A DNA stretch of 64,000 nucleotides from Atherix ibis. Taxonomy: Eukaryota > Arthropoda > Insecta > Diptera > Athericidae. The translations under genes were made by a program, and so were the position numbers. Where the stretch lies: assembly GCA_958298945.1 (NCBI GenBank), contig OY282605.1, positions 10,253,811-10,317,810 on the forward strand. The letters run 5' to 3'. Below the pieces are notes generated by a model. That model was given only the letters and a program-made list of their open reading frames with translations. It searched no databases and had not been told where the DNA came from. Below, in pieces: positions 1 through 10,764 of this stretch (the first letter of the stretch is position 1; each line of letters starts with the position of its first letter).

Positions 1-78
1 ACTCGAAATATATACATACCGCCATTACCTGACGCATGTATATTTCTGTGTCCGTAGCTTCTATCCAGATGGGGGATC

Positions 79-826
79 GCTTGGGACCTCTAAACCTAGG
101 TAGGAAGTTTGTTTAACTTTTCTGTATACGCTAAGTGCTAGTTGGGGTTCGGCACCTTAATTAATTAGCAGTCCAAAATTTTTCGCGCCCGGCTCAAGCT
201 TTTCGTATAGCTAAAAGGTTGACAGATCTAATGAGGACCCCTTATGCTAACCCCTGAGCCAGGAATTAGTTTTGGTCATGGCCATGATTTTATTATTCTT
301 CACACTAGTATCATGATCAGTATGGGCAAGCCAATGAGTAAAGGTGCCAATCATTGAAAGTAAATGTCATTTATTGTCTCATGTTAGTATCAGCTTGGGA
401 CCCCTGAACCTAGGTAAAAAGTCCATTTAACTCTTTTGTATGCGAGAAGTGCTAGTTGGGTTTGGGCTGGCTTCGGCATCTTAATTAATTAGTAGTCCAA
501 AATTTTTCGCGCCCGGCTCAAGCTTTTCGTACAGCTAAAATGTTAACAGACCTACCGAGGACCCCTTATGCTAATCCCTGAGCCAGGAATCACTTCTATC
601 CACGGCCAAGCTTTTATTATTCTTCACACTAGTATCATGATCAGTATGGGCAAGCCAATAAGTAAAGGTGCCAATCATTGAAAGTAAATGTCATTTATTG
701 TCTCATGTTACAATAGTATCAGCTTGGGACCCCCTGAACCTAGGTAAAAAGTCCATTTAACTCTTTTGTATGCGGTAAGTGTTAGTAGGGTTTGGCACCT
801 TATTTAATTAGTAATCCAAATTTTTT
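79..826. repeat. Tandem repeat, 314-329 bp unit, about 2.3 copies
   Basis: The phrase GCTTGGGACC and what follows recur at 79, 393 and 722, so the units are 314 and 329 bp and the third copy stops near 826. Shared blocks include CCTAGGTA, AATTTTTCGCGCCCGGCTCA, GAGGACCCCTTATGCTAA and CACTAGTATCATGATCAGTA. The copies differ by scattered substitutions and small indels. No coding frame runs through it. It may be a satellite fragment or a duplicated non-autonomous element; positions 1-78 may belong to an earlier, unseen copy. Confidence 0.85.
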
Positions 827-1239
827 TGCTGTTCTAAAATGGATGAATAGGTGTCCATAGACTGTCGCAAGGAGAAGATCCGATTTGATGGTAATTTTTT
901 TGGTCGCAAGGAGAAGATCTTTGCAAATATACTCTTTAGTAAATTTGCAAAGCTCTGTGATGTACAATAAATTTTTAATTAAGAGATATATAATGCCTAG
1001 CAGATAGACGTTAGGGATTATATAATATTTGCTACTCCATGCTCTAAACATTGAATAATAACCTCACTTCATTCTTACCGAACTTACTTAAGAACCCGTC
1101 AGCATCGGAAGCTGTCCAAGTTTTTTTTATAAATATGAAAATAAATAAAAATTAATTTACTATTTAACTTTATTTATCTATAATTCATACCAGATGAGTC
1201 AGAACAGTAACCTTAAAGACTTAAAATAAGTAAAGGTTA

Positions 1240-1795
1240 TTGAGAGTGCATGAGTTTGACATTTTTGGACGGCCAAGAAGCAGTTAATGTTCAATATTAA
1301 AAACTGATAAAATGTAGAACGAGTGAATGTTCTTGTGAAGTCAAAACGTTGATTAACATTGAAGCTGATAAGCACACCCTTGAAAGACTTAAAAGACATC
1401 TGAATATCCATTAGCGAGATTTTGTTGTACTTCCAAAGCCTTTATATTCTCCTGATCTAAGTCCATGTGGTTTTTTATTATTCACCAAAACCCACACTTG
1501 AAATTACGTTATTTTGATACTGTTCACAACATTCGAAAAGAGTGTAAACGAGGTGTTGAAGGCGATTCCGGTTGATTGAAGCTTGGTACGAAGAGTAGAA
1601 ACGACGCCTGTGACGATGTGTTGGCTGGCCGAGGAACCTTTTTTGAAGAAGAAATAAAAATGGAATAGAATTGTTGAAAAAAAGTCAGTCCCTCCCCAAA
1701 TGGCCTCATTGTCATGGCGCTACAGCATGGCCTCTGGCTCTTGTCTCAGGAACCTTACAACTTTAAAAAAAAAAATCAGTCTCATTACTTTTATA
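1240..1795 (+). pseudogene. Mariner transposase relic (family E), heavily decayed
   Basis: Translation across frames gives pieces of a DD34D mariner transposase in order. First comes an N-terminal linker resembling GRPSTS-KTDENV (about 1268-1310). Then LERLK (about 1380), then LPKPLYSPDLSPCGFLLF (about 1431-1485), which is the third-aspartate block with the D replaced by G. Then RYFDTVHNI and VLKAIPVD, followed by the C-terminal GTFFEEE. The middle with the first two catalytic aspartates is deleted. A TIR-like end, TCAGTCTCATTACTTTT, lies at about 1775-1792 and matches the end of the related copy at 17149. Frameshifts and stops make it dead. Family membership is strong; the left boundary is uncertain. 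Confidence 0.7.
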
Positions 1796-3229
1796 CTACA
1801 AATCGAAATATAAAATTTTCAAACATACAAACATACAATTTCCTAAAAAAAAATTGAACTTTAGAAAAACCATACCGGTGTCTAAGTGGTCCCATTCTTA
1901 TTTTGAATAGCAATTAATGAAAAAACTATATTAATTCCTCTTTACTAAACAAATTCAGATAATTAATAAAATTATTGCATTATTAAGAAGCTATTGATAA
2001 GATTTCAGAAAAAATAATATTCTTTATTACCTGTTAAAGTACGCTACTAAATCGATTGAAAACTTCTCCGGAGTGGATTTTTAATGAAACCAGCTTAACA
2101 GCTTAGCAGAAAGCTACGAGTATGTCTATAAGATATTTGAATGATTAATTTATTTTAATTACCATCACTACCTGATTGATTGCAGTTATTATTCGATGAA
2201 AGATAAATCTAAAGTTGAGCACTTAAAATGGATTAATGAGTTTCTATTAGATACGTTCCTGTCAGAAGAATTTACCTTTGGACTGACTCTTTAAAATTCC
2301 AAAGTTAAAGAGTTGCTAGTAAGAGAGAGGACTACGGTGAGTTGATGATGGGTTGGCTCAGAGGGGAGCCTACCTTCAAAAACCTATATACATAATCTCC
2401 TTTCTGCTTGGATATTCGGTATTCTCCATTTATCCATACACTTTCCTGTATAAACTTAAATTATGTGGCAAAGTATTGTGGAAGACTATAAACGATTATT
2501 GCTATATTGCTCGCCATTTGGCGAAACTAATATTTCTCACGACATCATTTGTCATTATTATAGTCCATTCACCCATTTATCCATTTGTTTAGTTAAGTTC
2601 CTACATTATGAAATACGAATACTTATTTGGCAAATCTAACTGAATATAATATAAATAATGTTTGTAAAGTAAAATACTCAACGTTTAAGTTTGGTCGGAA
2701 GTTCATCTACACAAAAAGAGTAAAGCTTAGGGCTGGGCTGGCTCTAAATATTATTTTGCAAATACTCTCGAAATATTCTTGCACGCAATTTAACATTAAA
2801 ATTACATAATCTTTATTTTTATATTCAACCTTATCAATTTAGAGAACTATGTTGTTACCTTTTATTTGGGATTAGTTTTTTTTTCTGGTAGTTTTATTTT
2901 CGAGAATATTAATTTTCGGGAAAAAAAAACTACAATCTTTACATTGTAAGTTAAAGTTTTCATGTAAAATTAATCATTTCTAAAGAAGGTTTCAGTTATT
3001 TTTTTTTGTTTTTAGTGAATGACTTATTTATGTTAAGAGGAAGTAATAAACTAAATTCAATTCTCTATAACAGAGGGGGAGGGGGAAGTGGGTAATGGGA
3101 GAAATGTTATTTATGTTTCATACTATTAAGAACTATTGTAGTTACCATATTAACTAAAGAGGGAATATTTTAAGGTATTTGAGAAAAAAAAATTGTAAAA
3201 AATTGGGCTTATAATATTTTCAATAATAT
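1796..3229. other. AT-rich stretch, no gene recognised
   Basis: Mostly A/T runs and short open frames. A 49-codon open frame ends with TAA at 2292-2294 and reads somewhat protein-like (KVEHLKWINEF near 2215-2250). It lacks neighbours, a clear start or splice context, so I do not call it a gene. Confidence 0.5.
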
Positions 3230-3231
3230 TA

Positions 3232-4478
3232 CGAGGGTCATTCATCAAGTACTTAGCCTACAAAAGAAAAACGAAAATTTTGGAAAGGTGGCAATTTATT
3301 TTTCCACTTGACCCAGCGATGCTCTAACTTTTTTAACCCGTCCAAAAAATACATTTTCTCGAGGGAAGCAAAATAGGCCTCCGTGGCGATGATGACCTCC
3401 TCATTCGACCCAAATCTATTCTCGGCGAGTGATTTTTTCAGGTTTGGAAACAAAAAGTAGTCACAGGGGGCCAAATCTGGAGAGTACGGTGGATGGAGCA
3501 GCAATTCGTAGCGCAATTCGACCAATTTGGCCATGGCGACGGCGGAGGTGTGAGCCGGCACGTTGTCGTGGTGGAACAGCACTTTTTTCTTCGCAAAGCA
3601 GGGCCGCTTTTTCTTCAATTCGACGTCAAATCGGCCCAATAAGTCAGCATAGTAGCGCCCCGTGATTGTTTTACCCTTGTCGAGGTAATCGATGTGGATC
3701 ACACCTTGTGAATCCCAGAAAACGGTGGCCATCACCTTTCCGGCCGATCGAACAGTCTTCGTCTTCTTCGGAGCACGTTCGCCGGGTGAAGTCCACTGTT
3801 TCGACTGTTCCTTGGTCTCTGGTGTGTGCCAGTGAATCCATGTTTCGTCGACGGTCACGAAACGACGCAAGAACTCCGCTGGATTGCGCTGAAACAGCAC
3901 CAAACCCGTCGCCGATGTGGTCTCACGGTTGCGCTTGTTTTCCGGTGTAAGCAAACGCGGCACCCATCGCGCCGACAGCTTTCTCATGCCCAGTTCTTCA
4001 TGTAGAATATGATGCACTGTTACTACTGCGATGCCCACAGTCTCAGCTATCTCGTGAGCCTCCAATTGACGGTCTGCCAACACGAGATCGTGGACTTTTT
4101 TAACGTTTTCCTCCGTAGCAGCCGTTTTCGGGGCACCTGGGCGTGGCTCATCAGAAACCGACGTGCGGCCACGAACAAACTCGTTGAACCAATTCTTGAC
4201 GGTCGCCATGGAAGGAGAAGAGTCACCATACACAGCATCCAAGCGACCTTTGATTTCGCTGCGCGATTTCCCTTCCAAAAACAAGAAACTAATCACCGTT
4301 CTTTTTCCATTTTTGTGCAACCGACCGACACGCTCGCTTTCAAAGGCTCTCAAAACAAAACTTACGACTGAAACTTTGACAGTAGGCTACTAAAAGAATG
4401 TACTGCACGATGGTAAATTTCTTTTGTGACAGCAGTTCAATCGGGCGGTGAGGCTAAGTACTTGTTGAGTGACCCTCG
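3232..4478 (-). mobile_element. Mariner transposon, family A copy 1, with both TIRs
   Basis: The element is 1247 bp between TA dinucleotides at 3230-3231 and 4479-4480, the target duplication expected of Tc1/mariner. The left end reads CGAGGGTCATTCATCAAGTA and the right end ends in TACTTGTTGAGTGACCCTCG, which is an imperfect inverted match of about 28 bp. It closely resembles the copy at 21455-22743, so both are probably recent relative to the many shredded relics in the window. Length is close to the usual 1.3 kb. Confidence 0.93.
3253..4353 (-). pseudogene. Mariner DD34D transposase, long but altered at both ends
   Basis: A 366-codon open frame encodes an N-terminal paired HTH region (FLFLEGKSRSEIKGRL, then HEIAETVGIAVVTVHHIL), the linker WVPRLLTPENKR, and the catalytic domain. 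The three aspartates are in VTVDETWIHW, HHDNVPAH and YSPDLAPCDYFLF, with 34 residues between the second and third. Compared with the copy at 21.5 kb, two things are broken. A 10-bp deletion just after the normal ATG (4310-4308) puts that start out of frame; the frame stays open only through a fortuitous upstream ATG at 4353. A 25-bp deletion near 3308 replaces the normal C-terminus with about 20 unrelated residues. NVPAH replaces the usual NAPAH. It is probably inactive, but it could still produce a protein. Confidence 0.88.
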
Positions 4479-4480
4479 TA

Positions 4481-5099
4481 GAAACAATAAACATATATCA
4501 GTGCCATCTATGTGCTAGTTTTTCAGCAGAATAGAAAAGCTTTTTTTCAGTCGACGTGCAGAAAATTCTGTAAAATATTTCGTCAACAAAACTAAAATAT
4601 TACGAGTTAGAAAAAAACAATTTTTTTTTTTGCAATAAAAATTACTCGTATCATAAAATATCTGTTTTTGTTAATATTTAAAAAAAAGATATTTCTTAAA
4701 TTTTAAGATAAAATTCTTCAATAATGATATATGAGGAATTTTACTTTTTAACAAAAACTTTAGATTTTTTTAGAGTTGTTTTTTTTCTTCAAAGAAATAA
4801 AAATTAATTAATTATCTGGAAATAAAATATTTAATTAAGTTATATTTTGATCAGGACTTCTTCTGTTTTAATAAATGAACAATTGAATTAAATTGTAGGG
4901 AAGTTTTCTAGGTCATATGGCAATGTCCAAAAACAAGTGAAGAATTATGCAAAATTTCAGAAATTCAAATAACTAGAAAAATTATCAGTAAATTCTCCAT
5001 TTAAAAAAATCGCGTAAATAATATTAAAAATCTATTTTACTCTCAAGTTGGTACTAATGTGTCTAATTGTCACTTCGAGTTTTTGTACAATATGTCAAT
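4481..5099. other. AT-rich intergenic DNA
   Basis: Dominated by A/T homopolymer tracts. I see no open frame, repeat or RNA gene that can be supported. Confidence 0.5.
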
Positions 5100-5149
5100 T
5101 TGCTTGTTAGTCGATATCAAATGTTCTTTTTAAATATTAATATGGCAAA

Positions 5150-5440
5150 ATTATCGAGCGAAAAATTAACATGAAATTCTGTGCTGCCAAAAATATTTTT
5201 TGTGATGAATCGTTGTTAAGTTTGAAGACGGTTTAAGATGTTTCAAAGCATTTAAAGATGGCTGAGATATGATTGAAGGGTTGTTTCGTTGCGGTCACGG
5301 CTTCAATTTCTTCGACTGCCGAAATCATCGAAAAATTGAAGACTATTTTTATCCTAGCTTAAAAGAAATGATGCAGGACAAAAGACAATTTACAATTCTT
5401 TTTGCACCATATTTTGGTCCTGGTCCGTGTCTCAACAAGG
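5150..5440 (+). pseudogene. Possible mariner transposase N-terminal relic
   Basis: The frame near 5300-5345 reads ISSTAEIIEKLKTIFI, which resembles the mariner linker between the two N-terminal HTH motifs (the RPSTSTTDENIEKVK type). Weaker resemblance to the preceding HTH region runs from about 5150. Several stops interrupt it and no catalytic motif or TIR follows. The match is short, so this could be chance similarity. Confidence 0.35.
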
Positions 5441-5479
5441 GTTATTCCGAACGCGCTGATTTTTCTTGAAAAATGTTAT

Positions 5480-6325
5480 CGCATACAGGTTGTTGAATCC
5501 ATGCTTAAAATAGGTAAAATTATACTCTACTTTCATGAAACATATACTATCGATTTATGAAAATTGAATTTATGAGTTTTATAAGTAAACCATTTAAATA
5601 GCTTCCGAATGCCGCTTCTACTACGAGTCTAAACTGAGAAAAGCACGTCAAAGTCGCTTGAAATTTTTTTGATGTTATCGACCTATTACCAAATTCACTA
5701 GACATGGTTCCATGGAGCATTTTTCTGTTTTCCACTTCAAGCTATAGAAAACCTTATCAACAAATTCCCCAAAAATAAATTTTGAAAAGTGGGTGAATTG
5801 TTGGCATCAATTTATTGCGTCAAATAATGACTTTTTTGAAATTTTCAGAGAAAATCCAGAATAATAATTATTATTTTATGTTCTTCTTAATAGTTTTCAG
5901 ATACTTATTTGATAAGAACTTTGAAAATTTCTGCTATTTAAAAATTTTAGAAACTGAAAATGTGCATTTTTTTCTAAATAAATTTATGCAAGAAATAACT
6001 TATTAAAAATTACCTGAAAAAATTTGTAAAATTTGCTAAAATGTGCATTGAAAATTGTTTCGAATTTAATGAAGAGTAATTAGACAAACATTACTGAAAG
6101 CAATCTGATAACAGTGCAGACAACATAGCTTATACGATGATCCTTGTTTAACGTGCAATTTCAGTTTTAACTGCATCTGGTAGCTTTGCGACCTTATACG
6201 GCATAAACAGTTATAAAAAATGGAATATGTGGAATATAGTTTATCAAGTGAATAAGTTCTCGATGGTGTAAAATATTTTTCGAAAGCAGTATAAGACGAA
6301 CCTAGCTCAAGGATGTCTTCCACAA
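5480..6325. other. AT-rich stretch, nothing recognised
   Basis: Short open frames occur on both strands, the longest being 85 codons at 6066-6323 on the minus strand. None has a recognisable motif or credible context. Confidence 0.45.
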
Positions 6326-6329
6326 AAGA

Positions 6330-6450
6330 CTCAAAGATGAACGTAGCTCAAGGAGGTTTTCCACAAAAGATTCAGAAAAGGGGCTTTTGCGATAGATGGG
6401 ATATTTCAGACACTTGGATGACCATGTCATCTTCCTAAAAAGGCTTATAA
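6330..6450 (+). pseudogene. Mariner family E transposase scrap
   Basis: The DNA AAAGATTCAGAAAAGG...TTTCAGACACTTGGATGACC aligns by eye with corresponding stretches at 33555-33620 and 16835-16905, which lie just before the second catalytic aspartate (HHDNA) in family E relics. Only about 120 bp is recognisable. It abuts the R1 relic. Confidence 0.45.
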
Positions 6451-7153
6451 TATATTATTTAAAATGGCTTATTTGTCTTCAAACTTAAAACCACGAGTCG
6501 CCTACGATCATAGGTATTGAGTTACGCTCAACCACCATTACTGGAAGTCTACAGTCAGTAACCAGTTACAAGTTGATTACTTCAACTTATAGTGGCAAGG
6601 CCTATCTAAACCTCTACTGTCATAGGCAGTAACAGTGCCCGAGATCTCCGAGTATCTCCCACCAGCAATCCGTAGATCGTACACACGATACGTTGCTGCT
6701 TAAGCACCACACCAATGTTGGGCACAGTGTGTTCTAACACCATGGGGCACCCCGACTCCCGTAATACCAATTTTTGTTTTAAGAGTACTTCGGTTTGTAC
6801 TCCGCTCATTGAGCTATGGTAAGGAATCTTATAAATCCCTAGGCACCGCTAAGCCAGCTCAGGTACGCGGGTTTGCCAAGACCCGAACGTACAACCGGAA
6901 TCGATCTTGGTCTTTCACCCAGTTGTAGCCACCCTGCGACCCATTCACACACTCATTCATGCACCATTCTCGCTGTCTTGTAGAAAAGTGCCACGGCAAA
7001 TCTATTCAGGTATTCATATCATTTTCTCCTACCTAACACTCCACTTACATCCACACTCTCATCATTCACCTCGATTCCACATGCACCTAGGTAACGCATG
7101 TGTACCGGAAGGTGCTTGACACTCTCCTCCGCCGCCCTCCAAGGGCATCTAGC

Positions 7154-7880
7154 CTACGCAGCTAGACCATGCCTGTACAGGAACCCATTCATACTGCCAT
7201 ATCCCGTGAGTAAATACCCAAGGTACGGACCAATTTCGAATCCATATGCAGTTGCAAAGCACAAATCCGAAATGAACATGTGCGTCCATCTGCCATTCAC
7301 ACTATCATCCCATCGACGTTGGCAAATTTCATACATTCCTTTACTCAGCCTCTCTCCAATCTCTCTCGAAGGTACCGTACTTCCCGCGCGTATCGGACGC
7401 CGAACGCCTTTACACAAACATTGGACAGCCAAAAAACCCTTGAGCAACATACACACAGTTTTCCTTTCTGAAACATTCATTCCCATTCTATTCCCCCATT
7501 TAGACACCATTTCCATATAACGGCTTCCCGCTATCTCGACTGCAGACCTACTCCCCCCCCCCTCAATCAAAAGTAGAAGATCATCCGCATAAGCGATCAC
7601 ACCGCAACCGTTCTCCTCCAACTGCACCAAGACACCGTTCATCATCATATTCCAGATGGCGTGGCCGGCAACAAATCCCTGTGGGCAGCCACGCACCATC
7701 TGGCGAACAACCCTCCGCCATAAAGAAGTTTCTTCACATGAAACCTCCTCAAGCCGCTCAATACTGCGATCCCATCCGCTCGAGGACCTTGCCGAATACT
7801 GGCAGTAAGCAAATCGGCCTATAGGAGGACGGGTGAGTCCGTATTCTGTCCGAAGACTAACCCGTCCTCCTATAGGCCCC
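7154..7880 (-). pseudogene. R1-type reverse transcriptase, frameshifted and internally deleted
   Basis: The upstream part, in a second frame, reads YRPICLLPVFGKVLERMG (about 7870-7790), an RT finger motif. After a frameshift the palm follows: RGCPQGFVAGHAIWN, the catalytic VIAYADDLLLL, then SAVEIAGSRYMEMV and NVSERKTVCMLLKG. The thumb is deleted. The reading resumes with the R1 C-terminal signature YLLTGYGSMNGFLYRHGLA near 7200-7155. No endonuclease domain is present because of 5' truncation. An intact R1 ORF2 exceeds 1000 residues; less than a quarter is left. It is not functional. Confidence 0.82.
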
Positions 7881-7888
7881 GCCGATTT
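7811..7888. repeat. Fold-back inverted repeat at the 5' end of the R1 relic
   Basis: Perfect 17-bp arms CCTATAGGAGGACGGGT (7818-7834) and ACCCGTCCTCCTATAGG (7860-7876) are separated by 25 bp. Just outside, AAATCGG (7811-7817) is matched by CCGATTT (7882-7888) after a short gap, so the inversion extends to about 24 bp with one indel. One arm encodes the RT motif YRPI, so the other is an inverted copy of element sequence, as expected from a template switch or 5' inversion during insertion. Confidence 0.85.
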
Positions 7889-7908
7889 ATAGCTGTCCAA
7901 GAGAACTA

Positions 7909-9200
7909 TCAGGTATATGCAAAAATTATGACCGTTTTTTATGATCCTAGGTAAAAAATTTTTTTCTTCAGAAATGATGAAAATTATCTTCTTTTAAATG
8001 GTTCCATTGTATAAAGGATGCTTTCCATCTACTTTCTATTCAGTTTTGGCCTGTCCAGAATACAGTGAAGAGCCCTTGTATTTTTTCAAAATGTCGGTCG
8101 ATAAAGTGAATTTACGTCATTGTTTTCTATATGAATTCCGTAAAGACAATATCGCGAGTGTGGCAACCAAAAATATTTGCGAAGTGTTTGGAGTAGATGT
8201 CATCAAAATTCGACAGGTACGAAGATGGTTTACAAAATTCCAATCTGGGGATTTTTCACTAATTGATAAACCACGTACCGGGTTGCCATTGAAGTCTGAT
8301 GAGGACAAGTTAAAAGTCATAATTGACACCAATCCACGTCTTACCACCAGGGAGATCGCGTCGATGATGGGAGTCAATCAAACAACCGTATTAAAACATT
8401 TGAAGCGTATGGGGATGGTTTCGCTGTACGACGTTTGGATACCTTATCAATTGTCGGCTGCCAATTTATTGGATCGTGTTTCAACGTGCGTTGCTTTGAG
8501 TGCGAGACAAAAACCATGAACCTTTTTTGCATAGTTTGGTAACGGGAGATGAGAAATGGGTCGTGTACAACAACGTGACAAGAAAAAGACATTGGGCTAT
8601 ACCTGGACAAGCCCCATTAACAACTTCAAAAGCCGAAATCCATTAAAAAAAAAGGTTTGCTTTGTGTTTGGTGGGATTGTAAGGGTTTTGTGTATTTTGA
8701 ACTCTTGGAACGCAATCATACAATTACAGCAGAACGATATTGTCAGCAATTATCCAAATTAAACATCGCCCTTCAAAAGGATAGACCAGAATTGGTAAAC
8801 AGAAAAGGGGTAGTGTTTCATTACGACAACGCGCGACCACATGTGGCTATGATGACCCAACAAAAGCTGAATGAGTTGAATTGGGATGTTATCAAGCATC
8901 CAACGTATTCTCCAGATCTTGCTCCTTCCGATTTTTATTTATTCCGATCACTGCAAAATTTTTTAAATAATAAAAAATTTGATACAATAGAGCAGGTAAA
9001 AACATCCCTTACTACATTTTTCGCATTAAAATCCAAGGAATTTTATACTAATGGTATTAATAAGTTGATAGAAAGATGGGAGAAGGTTATAAGAATGGAT
9101 GAAAATTATATAATTGAATAAATAAATAATACAAACCTAAAAAAAATGTTTAATTGTACTGTATATGTAAAAAACGGTCATAACTTTTGCACCAACCCAA
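7909..9200 (+). mobile_element. Mariner transposon, family B, full length with TIRs
   Basis: The element is 1292 bp flanked by TA at 7907-7908 and 9201-9202. The inner TIR GCAAAAATTATGACCGTTTT (left) pairs with AAAACGGTCATAACTTTTGC (right) with one mismatch, and the outer right end reads GCACCAACCCAA, the left being more diverged. It was inserted immediately beyond the R1 relic. The transposase is on the plus strand. Confidence 0.92.
8091..9121 (+). pseudogene. Mariner DD34D transposase (family B), two frameshifts
   Basis: Start MSVDKVNLRHCFLYEF at 8091 opens the N-terminal HTH pair (ICEVFGVDVIKIRQVRRWF, then TTREIASMMGVNQTTVLKHL), followed by the WIPYQLS linker. The frame breaks near 8515 and again near 8650. 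Across the breaks the catalytic residues are kept: GDEKW (D at 8548-8550), HYDNARPH (D at 8825-8827) and LAPSDFYLF (D at 8930-8932), exactly 34 residues apart for the last two. The C-terminus INKLIERWEKVIRMDENYI ends at TAA 9119-9121. Domain order and length (about 343 codons) match mariner. The style resembles cecropia/mellifera-type mariners, but the subfamily is a guess. Two frameshifts make it inactive. Confidence 0.88.
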
Positions 9201-9256
9201 TACCTTGAAGGATATAATATTTATAAGTAAAAATAAAATAAATTTGCTCTCTTAAA

Positions 9257-9292
9257 ATCAGTCTCATTACCTTTCTGTTAGATCTTGTAAAA
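9257..9292. repeat. Solitary TIR-like end, mariner family E
   Basis: AAAATCAGTCTCATTACCTT and the following bases resemble the family E right end at 17128-17149 and the end near 1775-1795 (TCAGTCTCATTACTTTT). No transposase sequence adjoins, so it may be the last scrap of a deleted copy. Confidence 0.4.
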
Positions 9293-9403
9293 TCAAATAC
9301 TTTCTAACAAGTGGAAATTCATATTCCTATCAAAAAAAGGGAAATTCAAATTTTATACAAAATTCCAACACAGAATCACACTTTAAAATTTCAATAAAAT
9401 TAA

Positions 9404-9694
9404 ATAGTTTTCTTTTCGAATTACTTATGCGAAAGGTTAAAGTTACGAGAATTCATAGTTTCTGAAAAGGTATATCCATCCCGTCCATCCTTCCATCCAT
9501 TCATCCGTATTCGAGGAGTATGTGAGAAGTGCAAACTTGTTGAAAAGTTTTCCCTGAACAGATGCTTAACGAACTTCAACTTTGTTGAGGAACTCTTTGA
9601 AGTTTTGGTTTCCGAAGCCAACAGAAGAAGATGTTGCACAAGTGAATTGGCCAAAATAGAGTATCACGTTCTGTGCGGTACATTTGATATGTGA
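9404..9694 (+). other. Open frame of 96 codons without a start, possible exon
   Basis: From the stop at 9401-9403 the frame is open to TGA 9692-9694. It reads like a protein (VCEKCKLVEKFSLNRCL, FVEELFEVLVSEANRRRCC) and the DNA is clearly less AT-rich than its flanks. The only Met is at the end, so it would need splicing. The antisense strand is also open over 9421-9654 (77 codons with Met), so at most one strand is real. I recognise no family. Candidate only. Confidence 0.25.
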
Positions 9695-9699
9695 ACCGA

Positions 9700-10540
9700 A
9701 CTATAGGATGTATGTGTAGGCGCTTGTGTGTTTCTCCGGAAAGTAATCAATCTTCCGTTTATATATTCAAAGAAGTCGAACTTTGGTAAGCTTTAAGGTA
9801 TTCCCATTTTATTTAAGGATCTTCTTCACTTATCCTTTTTTGCCCATAATAACAAAATCAAATTTATCAGTTTGTGCGTATGTGCAAGAAACTATGAAAT
9901 CTGGTCGACTTAGGCAGGCTTAGATAGCGTAATGATATAGAAAATGAGATTTTGATGGAACTTGATTCATTTTCTATTTCCTCTATAGAATAGTATCCTT
10001 GGTAGTTTTTTTTCTTCTTTTATTTTTTTTTTGTTTACCAAAGAAAATTTTAAATATTTAAATTTTGAAATCATAATTATTCAATTACTTTTTATACTAA
10101 TAGAAAATTAATATTTTCAGAAGTTTTTAGATGAGTTCTAAATAAATTGCAGTTTTGGAAAAGTAACAAAAATTTCATTAATTTATTCTATGAACTTGTT
10201 TAGAAAATAGTTTTAAATTTGTAATTTTTATTATAATTTTGTGTATATTTTTTTTGGAGATTTTTTAAATAGTTCTACTTTTAAATTGTTAAGGTTTTTT
10301 TCTATTTTATTTTTTCAAGGACTAACTATTTTTGCATCACTTTGGGGAATAGTTAATCTAAAAGTTGACCAGTATTTATGCCTTTTGAATAATGCCAATT
10401 AACCATCAGTACTCTATTAATCATTACCGCTATTGAAGACAGTTCTACTCCACCTCAATAGAGTTTTGCCTATGGAGGCATACTCTTTCTATTCTATTCG
10501 AAAAGTGCATTTATTAATTTTTATGATATGCATCCGCGGC
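9700..10540. other. AT-rich intergenic DNA
   Basis: No motif, RNA gene or repeat recognised. Long T and A runs dominate from 9990 to 10330. Confidence 0.5.
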
Positions 10541-10547
10541 TGGTATA

Positions 10548-10712
10548 ATGCAACTACTTTCCGACATGACTGCAAGTATTTTGAATAGTCGGCCAACTAG
10601 ATTTCATTCGAAGAATAAGTCGTTTGCACTACTATCGGATGAGTATGGCGGATTTGGTCCATTAAAAATTCACTCGGAACTAAGGGAAGGAGGAGGTACT
10701 TATGGCACATAG
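10548..10712 (+). other. Small open frame, 54 codons, unrecognised
   Basis: ATG at 10548 to TAG at 10710-10712, with DNA near 43% GC inside a much more AT-rich region. The protein reads MQLLSDMTASILNSRP, then SFALLSDEYGGFGPL and ELREGGGTYGT. The frame is already open for seven codons before the ATG. No known domain is recognised and no promoter or splice context is convincing. It may be part of an exon or a chance frame. Confidence 0.25.
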
Positions 10713-10764
10713 AAAGGCGTAATTTATGGTTCAGAAGAGTGTGAGTTATTTACGCCCTTTTGTG

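Larger units (their letters stand above)
6480..7888 (-). mobile_element. R1-clade non-LTR retrotransposon, 5'-truncated
   Basis: Reading the minus strand, this holds the reverse-transcriptase palm, the C-terminal region and the 3' untranslated region of an R1-type LINE. The GC content is clearly above the surroundings. The 3' part at 6480-6900 matches the fragments at 18840-20015 (opposite orientation) and 46870-47280 (same orientation); shared words include CACCATGGGGCACCC, CCGCGGGTTTGC-like and GTAACAGTRCCCG. Relative to the 19-kb copy it lacks several hundred bp inside the 3' region. The 5' end at about 7888 finishes in a fold-back inverted repeat, and a family B mariner starts 21 bp further on. 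Confidence 0.8.

Noticed and set aside
3253..4353. Host SETMAR-type gene
   Set aside because: No SET domain, and the frame lies within TIRs and a TA duplication, so it is simply a transposon.
3429..4393. Plus-strand open frames over family A copy 1
   Set aside because: They are antisense to the transposase and stay open because of its GC-richer codons; no motif is present. The same holds at 21677-22615, 23572-24384 and 45740-46045.
7098..7520. 140-codon plus-strand frame
   Set aside because: It is antisense to the R1 reverse transcriptase and C-terminus, which show clear motifs on the minus strand.
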